From an uncultured Hydrogenophaga sp. (lineage in GTDB: Bacteria; Pseudomonadota; Gammaproteobacteria; Burkholderiales; Burkholderiaceae_C), in the NCBI RefSeq assembly GCF_958439165.1, contig NZ_OY288121.1, positions 22,120 through 86,119 of the forward strand: a stretch of 64,000 nt of DNA. Reading direction: 5' to 3'. Each line of letters starts with the position of its first letter. Within the stretch, counting starts at the first letter, position 1. This document shows positions 24,201-33,200 of this stretch, piece after piece. Made by a program: the position numbers and the translations under genes. The notes below the pieces were generated by a model, which saw only the letters and a program-made list of their open reading frames with translations, did not search any database and had not been told where the DNA came from.

Positions 24201-27200
24201 ACCTGGCGCTCACCGGCTACACCTTCAATTCGGCCAAGGGCAAGGAAGGCGTGGGCATCGCCGCCGGTGTGGCCCTGCTCGGCTTCGAGAACAACGCCAG
24301 CGCCTGGGTGGCCGAAGGTGCGCAGATCAACCAGCGCACCAACAGCACCGCCACGCCCGGACTGGACCTGAGCCAGCAATCGGTCGATGTGCGGGCCCGC
24401 AACGAGGTCAACCTGGTCACGGCGGCCGGCATCGCGTCCACCAGCTTCCTGGGCAGCACCGGCGGCAAGGGTGCCATCGGCGGCGTGGCCAGCATCGTGG
24501 ACGTGGGCGGCAAGGCCTCGGCCACCGTGCACGACGGCGCGCTGGTGCGCGCGGCGAAGTCGGTCACGGTGGACGCCCAGTCGCAGTACCAGCTGGCTTC
24601 GGTGGCCGAGTCCGGCGGCAGCTCGGACTCCCTCACCATCCAGGGTGCGGTGGGCCTGACCACGGTGAACACACAGACCGTGGCCACCATCGACGACAAG
24701 GCACGCATCCAGGCGGACGACAACATCACCGTGTCGGCCGATGGCGAACTGCGCACCATCGCCATTGCCGGCGGCGTGGCCGCCACCAAGGGGCCGGTGG
24801 GCATCGGCATGTCGGTGGCCGTCAACACCATCGACAACCAGGTGTCGGCCTTCGTCGGCAACGCCAACGCCGCCACCGATACCGCGCCGGCCACCGGCAC
24901 CATCAGCGCCGGCGGCAACCTGGCCGTGCGCGCCACCGCCGACACCGAAATCGGTGCCTATTCGCTGGCCGGCGCACTGGCCACCAACAGCAGCGAGCAG
25001 ACCACCGCCCCGAGCGATGCCGGCACCACCCAGAGCGGCGCCGGCAGCGCAGCCGGTGGCGCGGGTGCCGGCCAGGGCAAGTTCGGCATTGCCATGTCGG
25101 GCGACGCCTCGGTCAACACCATCCAGGCCGACACCGTGGCCCGCCTGGGCGACGGCGTGCAGGTCTCGCAGGCCGACAACCTCACCATTGCAGCCGACAA
25201 CCAGCTGGCCATCAATGCCCTGTCGGGCGCGGTGACCATTTCGACCCAGCCCCAGGGCAACAGCCTGGCCGGTTCGTACGCCCAGAACACCCTGGGCGGC
25301 ACCACCGCCGCCCGCCTGACCGACAGCAGCGTCAACCTCGCAGGCGACCTGAACGTGCAGGCCGGCGTGGACGGCAGCATCCGCAGCCTGACAGCCAGCC
25401 TGGCCGGCGCCAAGGGCAAGGCCGGTGTGGCCGGCTCGGTGTCCATCAACGAGATCGAGCACCAGACGCAGGTGCTGCTGGCCAACACCCGCATCAGCGG
25501 CGCGGACCAGGTGGGCCTGTTCAGCGCCGACCGGTCGACCATCCAGTCGGTGGCCGGTGCGCTGGCCTTCGGCGGCAAGGCCGGCGTGGGCCTGTCGTTT
25601 GCCTGGAACCGCATCGGCAACAGCACCACCACCCGGGTCGACACCAGCGCCATCGACGCCAGCGGCGCGGTGACGGTGCAGGCCGAATCGGACAACACCA
25701 TCGACTCGGTGGCTGCCTCCATCGGTGCCAGCAAGGGCCCCATGGCCGGGGCCGGCGCGGTGTCCATCAACACCGTCACCAGCCAGACCGCCGCCACGGT
25801 GGACGGCAGGACAGGCAACGGCATCGACGCCGGCGGGGCCGTCGACGTGACGGCCACCGACACCTCGCGCATCGCGGCGCTCGCCGGGGGCGTGGGCGCC
25901 ACCAGCGGACAGGCCGGCTTCGGCGCGGCCGTGGGCTGGAGCGAAGTGAACAACGCTGTGGCAGCGCAGGTCACCGGCGCAGCCCGGCTGCGCAGCCGCA
26001 GCGGCAGCGTGGCGGTGAATGCCGCGTCGGACACCGGGGTGCAGGCCCTGGCGGCCGCCGGCGGTGCGGCCGACAAGGTGGCCGTGGCCGGCTCGTTTGC
26101 CGCCGTGCAGACCGGCAACCAGACCCTGGCGCAGGTGGACGGCGGCTCGGTGCTGCAGGCCGCCGGCGAGGTGCGCGTGGCGGCCCGCGATGCGGCCGAA
26201 ATCGAATCGCTCGCCGGCAGCGTGGCCCTGTCGGGCCAGGCTGCGCTCGGCGTGGCGGCGGCCTACAACCGCATCGGCAACGCGACCGAAGCGCGGGTGG
26301 CGCAGGCGTCGTTGAACGGCGGCTCGGTGGCTATTGAAGCCCGCACCAGCGCCGACATCGCCAACGCCGCCGTGGGCGGCGGCGGAGCCGCCAAGGCGGC
26401 CGTCACCGGATCGCTGGGCGTCAACACCATCGACAACCGCACCGCAGCCACCGCCACCGACGCCGATCTGGATGCCACCGGCGCCGCGGCCATCGTGGCG
26501 CAGGACGATTCGCGCATCCAGTCCATCAGCGGTGCGGCCGCCGTGGGCGGCAACGCGGCCGTGGGTGCAGCCGGCGCGTACAACCACATCGGCGGCACGG
26601 TGCTGGCCCAGATGTCCGGCGGCACGCTGGACGCGGCCAGCGCCCGGGTGTCCGGTCAGCGCACCGGCGACCTGGAGGTGTGGGCCATTTCCGGCGCGGG
26701 CAGCGCCAGCGCCGGCTTTGCCGGCTCGATCGCCCTCAACGAAGTGGGCGGCAGCAACGTCGCCCGGGTGGCCGATGGCGCGGTCATCAACGCCAGCGGC
26801 AACGCGGTGGTCAGCGCCGAGAGCGACGACATCATCCGTTCGCGGGCCGGCGCGGCCGGTCTGAGCGGCGGCGTGGGCGGCGCCGGTGCGGTGGCCTTCA
26901 ACGACATGCAGGCCAGCACGCTGGCGCAGGTCAGCGGCACCGGCACCCGCATCACGGCCAGCGGCCTGGGCAGCACGGTGGCGGTGGACAACGGCCGCCT
27001 GGCGGGCACCGGTTCGCTGGCCGACCGGCAGCAGCAGGACAGCCTGCGCGGTGTGGCGGTGATCGCCTCCAGCACCGCCGAGCTGGAGAACTTCGCCATC
27101 AGCGCGGCCGGTGGCGGCAGCGCCACAGTGGCCGCCACGGTCAGCGTGGCCCTGCTGGGCGGCAGCACCACGGCCGAACTCAGCCAGGGTGCGACCCTGA

Positions 27201-30200
27201 ACGACCAACCGGGCCAGAGCACGCAGCAGGCCCGCGTGGGGGCGTTCCACCACGACGAGATCACCTCGGGCACCGGCGGCGGTGCCATCGGGGGCGACGC
27301 CGGTGTGGGTGGCGCGGTCGACTCGGTGGTGGTCTCGCACACCACCACTGCGCGCGTCAACGACGCTGCCGTGCGGGCCCAGCAGGCGGTGGCCGTGCAG
27401 GCGCGCTCCACCACCGGCATCACCCAGGCGGCGGTGGCGGTGGGCGGCGGCAGCTATGCCGGCCTGGCCGGCACCGGCGCGCTGGTGCTGCTGGACGGCA
27501 CCACCCAGGCGCTGGTGGACGACAGCCAGCTGACCTCCCGGGGTAACGCCCTGGTGGAGGCCACGGCCGACACCGAGGTCGACATCGTCGCCGGTGCACT
27601 GGCCGCCAGCGGCGTGGCCGGCGTGGGCGTGACCGCCGCGGTGACCGTGTCGCAACAGCAGACCACCGCCCGCGTGGGCGGCGACAGCAACATCAATGCC
27701 GCCGGCACGACCCGCATCGGCGCCGACAGCACCTTCGCCCAGACCAACCATGCCTACACCGCCGCAGCGGCAGGCGGCGTGGGCGTGGCCGGCACGGTGA
27801 GCGTGGTGGTGCTCAAGGGCAGCACCGACGCACAGGTCAGCGGCACGGCCAACCTCAATGACGACGGGGCCTACACATCCGCCTCGCAGGACGTGGCGGT
27901 TGCCGCCAGCGACCGCAGCACGGTCGAGAACCGGGTGGGCAGCCTGGGCGTGGGCCTGGGCGGCGTGGGCGTGGGCGCGGTGGCCGATGTGGTGCTGGTG
28001 AACAACGGCGCCAGTGCCACCGTGGGCGGCAACACCCGCATCCGGGCCGGGCGCGACATCGGTGTGGTCGCCAGCACGGTGCGCGACATCGATTCGCTGA
28101 CCACCGCGGCAGCGGGCGGCTCCACCGCCGGCATTGCCGGCGCGGCATCGGTGATTGCCGTCGGTGCCCGACCCGACGGTGACGCCAGCGACAACACCAG
28201 CGGCTCGGTCGACCGGGCCGGGCAGATGGTGCGTGGCAGCGCCACCGGCAACCAGCTGGCAGCCGACCACGGCGACGCCGGCGATTCGGCCCAGCGCGCC
28301 GATGCAGCGCGCGCAGGCGTGGCCCTGAACAGCGATTTCGCCGCCCCGGCCGCGCCCACCTCGGCCGCGGCCACGGTGGCCAGCAGCACCGTGCTGACCG
28401 CCGGCCGCGACGTGAACGTGTCGGCCAGCAACCAGACCACCACCCAGGCCATTGCGGTCGGGGCGGCGGTGTCGGGCGGCGTGTCGCTGGGCGGCGGCGT
28501 GGCCATCGCCCAGGTGGACGACCGCACCCTGGCCAGCCTGACCGGCAGCACCTCGGCCCAGCGCAACGTGCGCGTGCAGGCGCAGGACACCCAGGGCAGC
28601 ACGTCCACCCTGCGCACCTATGCCGGCGGCGCCGGCCTGGCCGGACTGGCCGCCAGCTATGCCTGGCACGACAAGTCATCGCAGGCGCAGGCCGAGCTGG
28701 GCGGCACGGTGTCGGCCAGCGGCAATGTCACGGTCGACGCCAGCCTGCAGACCGATCTGGTGGCCAACGGCGGCGCGGCCGCGGTGGGCGCCATCGGCGT
28801 GGGTGCGGCCATTGCCCTGGTGGACCAGAACGGCCAGGCCCAGGCCACGCTGCTGGACAACACCCGGGTGACCTCCACCGGCCTGGACGTGCAGAGCCAG
28901 ACCCGCACCCGCGGCACCGCCGACGTGGTGGCCGCGTCCGGCGGCCTGCTGGCCGGCGCCGCCGGTGCCCTGGCCGATGCCGGCGACCACACCCGGTCCC
29001 TGGCGTCCATCGGCAACGACACCCTCATCAGCACCGGTAGCGGCGCCCTGAACCTGCGTGCCGACGCCGACCCGCAAGCCCGTGCCCAGGCGCTGGGCGT
29101 GGCGGTGTCGGGCGGCGTGTCGATCGGCGCCTCGGTGGCCCATGCCGACGTGGGCAGCACCGCCCGCGCCAGCACCGGCGACAACGCCGACATCACCGCG
29201 GACCGCATGGATGTGCGGGCCCGCACCCTGGCCAGCGGCGACACCGCCGTGGCCAGCGCCACGGCCGGTGCCGGCGGCCTGCTGCTGGGCGCCAGCGCCA
29301 CCGATGCGCGTGCCACCGTCAACGCGGTGACCGAAGCCTCGCTGGGCCAGGGCAACACGATCTACGCCGACCAGGAACTGGCCCTGCGCGCCCTGTCCAC
29401 CACCAGCGCCCGCGCCGATGCCACCGGCATCAACGGCGGCCTGCTGGCCGGCGGCAGCAACACCGCGCTGGCCCGCAATGGCACCGTCACCCGGGTGCAG
29501 GTGGGCGATGCGGCCGATCTGGTGGCCGGCAGCCTGCGGCTGCAGGCCGAAGGCAACAGCACCCTGCGTGCCGGCACCGTCTCGGGCGCCGGCGGTCTGG
29601 GCGTGCTGCTGGCCTCCCGTGCCGAGACCGACGCCGACGGCGTGACCCAGGTGCTGCTGGGCACCGCCACCGGCAACGGCGGCACGGTGGTGGCCGATTC
29701 GGTGGACATCGACGCGGTGCAACGCGTCGACTTCGACGCCACCGCCGACTCCACCAGCGCCGCTGCCGTGGGCGCCTCCGGCGCACGGGCGGTGAACCAG
29801 GTGGACAGTACCGCCCTGGCAGCCATCGGCCGCGACATGACCGTGGCGGCCACGACGCTGTTCAGCGCCCGCGCCGGCAACGACATCACCAAGTCCAGCG
29901 CCGGTGCCACCGGCTACCAGGTGGACTCGGGTTCGGGCGGCGTGCTCAACGCAGCCGCCGCGCGCTCCAGCACCACCATCCGCAACGACGCGCAGGTCAC
30001 CGTGGGCCAGGGTGCCCTGATCAACGTCGACAACCCCGCCACGCAGCTGGTGCGGAACAGCAGCGGCAAGGACGTGGCCACCGCCATCAATGGCCTTCTG
30101 GAACTGGGCGCCTCGAACAACGTGAACGCCTACGACCGGGTGCGCCTGGACTCGGGCGGTGCCATTGCGGTGGCCCGGTCGGAATCCAGCATCGACAACA

Positions 30201-33200
30201 CCAGCACCGCGCAGGTCAGCGTGGGTGACGACGCAGCCCTGATGGGCGACGGCAACATCGAGCTCTCGGCCCTGACCGCCGCCACGGTGCAGACCCGCGC
30301 CAACTCCAAGACCTACGGAGCAGCCGGGGCCGCCCAGGGCGACACCCGATCCACCATCACGGCCGACCAGGCGGTGACCGTGGGCACCGGTGCGCTGATC
30401 GAGGCCGAAGAGAGCGTGTACCTGATGGCCGGTGCCGACCGCACCCGGACCAACCAGCTCGTCGCCGATGCCGAAACCCGGCTGTGGAACCGCACGGCGG
30501 TGCCCATCGAGACCGACCCGAACGCACTGGGCCGGCTGGTGCAGCACAACGACATCACGCTGGCCGCCGGCTCGCAGGTGAATGCGGTGCGCGACGTCAA
30601 CCTGACCGCCACCGAAGGCGAACACCGTGCCCGCGGCTACGGCGAAGGCACCGACCTGTACCGCGAGGTGCTGTCGGCCATCGGCGAGTTCTTCGGCGCC
30701 GACACCTCGTCGCTCAAGATCACCGGCGGCACCAGCCAGGACAATGCCGGCCTGCCCGGCGTGGCCGGCCTGTCGTCCACCGTGCGCATCGACGGCGGGG
30801 TGCGCGCCGGACTGTGGAACCACCAGTACATCACCATCGGCGCGGACAGCAGCATCACCTCGTCCGAGGCACTGCAGGGCGTGGCCCAGCTGAGCAACGA
30901 GAACGTGAGCCAGTTGCTCCAGGACGAGATCAGACAGATCCTGGATGCTGCCGAAAGGAAGAACCGGCAGTACAACGACTTCAAGGGCGGCAGCAGCGCT
31001 GCGGCTGCCATCGAAGCACAGGCCTCGGCCACGCTGCAGCGGGACAACGCCGTCGCCGGTCTGGCGTCAGCCACCCAGGTCAACACCAGCGTGCAGGCAT
31101 TCGTGAACACCGCGCGCGATGCCGGCACCAGCACTGTCATTGCCGCAGCGGCAGCGACCAGTGCTGCGCAACTGGCCGCCGACCAGGCCGAGAGCACAGC
31201 GCAGGAAACGACGGCCGCAGTCAAGGTGGCGGCCACGGCGAGTGCCACCGCCGCCACCACTGTGGCCGCCAGCGCCACGGCGGCCAGCACGGCAGCCGCC
31301 CAGGCCGAAGCCAATGCCAGCGATCTGCGGCAAGCCGCCAACGCCACCTCCGAAGCCGACGCCAAGGCCTACCTCGGCACCATGGCCGACGCCGCCGAGA
31401 ACGCCGCCAGCAAGGCGCGCGCCCTGGCCAACGCCATGTCGGCCGAAGCAGCCGTGCTGGCCGACAGCGCATCGACCCAGGATGCCCGGTCCGCCGCCCA
31501 GGCCACCACGGTCCAGGCCAGGGCTGCTGCCGACACCGCGGCCCGCTCGGCTGCCGGTGTGGCCGCCACCGACGCAGACACCACCGCCCGGCAGGCCGTG
31601 AACCGCGCAGACGCCCAGCTGGCTGCTGCCGTCACGCAACTGGCTGCAGCCAATTCGGCTCTGGCAGATGCGCAGGACGCCAGCGGCAGCTCGGATGCTG
31701 CGCTGGGCATGCTGGCCGACGTGAACATCCTGACCCAGCAGCAGGCGCAGCTGTCCAACGCCACCAGCGTGGACTTCGTCAAGATCGGCAGCAAGGACGA
31801 CATCATCACTGCCCGTTCGGGCAACGTGCGGGTGACCGGCAAGGCCCTCACCGGCAGTGGCGCGGTGGTGGCCCCCGGCGATGCCCGGATCGAGATCGTC
31901 AACAACTCGACCCGCTTCATGAAGGTGGACGCCAACCTGTTCATTCCCGACGAGGTGGGTGGACTGGTCAGCTTCAACGGCATGCGGGTGTCCGGCAGTG
32001 CCGACATCAACCAGCGCAATGCCGCCGGCCAGGTGGCCAGCCTGAACATCACCGACGCCGCCAGCACCGACAAGCCGTCGATCCGCATCGAGAACAACGC
32101 CACCGGCAACAGCGGCAACAGCGGCGGGCCTGCGCAGCTGTGGGTCTACGGCGACATCACCAACCTGGGTGGCGAGGTCAATGCCACCAGCGAAGGCACG
32201 CTGCGGGTGGCTGCCAGCATCGGCGCCGAAACCGTCAACCTGGTGACCGGCGGCGACTTCATCAAGACCTTCACCCCGGGGTTCAGCCACCAGGGTGGCG
32301 ATCCGACCTCGCGCCTGAGCGATGTGGCAGCTGCCGCGGAGGCCACCAAGGCCGACGCATCCCGGGACGTGCTCCCTGGCTGCAGCGAGATAGCCTGCGG
32401 GTCCACCATTGCCGGCAACAATGTCTACATCAGCGCCGAGAAGCTCAACATCAACGGGCTCATCCAGGCCGGTCTGCCAGACCGCCAGATCGTCATCCCT
32501 GCGGACCTCACAGCTGCGATTGCCGCAGCGCCGCGCGACCCTTCGGATGCCAGGTACCTGATCCTGCAGAACCCGGTGGTGGACGGCAGGGCCGACACCA
32601 ACGGCATCAAGCTGCGCTACGACACGCAGCTGAACCGGCTGGAACTGGCCGACGTGCGCATGGGCGGCGGCCACATGGAGTTGTTCGGCAACATGTTCTC
32701 CACCGGCAACGGTGAACTGCGCGTGATGGACGGCTACGGTCGCATCAACATCGTCAACAACTCCAGCCTGCCTCTGGCGGTCGGCCGTCTGGACACCGGG
32801 CCAGGGGTGCAGGGCACCATCCGCATCACCGACACCGCGCGCGACGCCAACGGCAACCAGCGCGGCGCCGGCAACACGCCGCTGGTGACCGAAATCACCC
32901 GGCTCAATGGCGTGGCCATCACCCGGACCAACACCGGCAGCAACGGTGACATGGTGGAAGTGGGCCGTTCGCAGGCAGACAGTGGTCGCACCACCTGGTT
33001 CGATCCCATGGCCGATCGCCGCTTCAACTGGATCAACAGCGACATCACGGACAAGGAGCGCATCCAGCGCTACGAGACCAAGACCACCTGGGGCTCCGAC
33101 TTCCTGGGACGTGACCCGGGCCGCCAGCCCAACATCACCTTGCCGGACAGGGTCACCCGTGAGAACCGTGTCTCCGGCGACTGGCTGTCGATCGACACAA

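Noticed and set aside
24400..28200. Regular repeats that might suggest a CRISPR array
   Set aside because: The repeat unit is about 160 bases (320 for pairs), diverged, in frame and coding throughout, with no short identical repeats and unique spacers and no cas genes.
21308..28669. Long minus-strand open frame of 2453 codons opposite the exoprotein gene
   Set aside because: It is extremely rich in Gly, His, Ala and Arg, has no recognisable domain, and arises from the GC-rich third positions and repeats of the true gene. The plus-strand frame has a signal peptide, a TPS domain and a partner gene.
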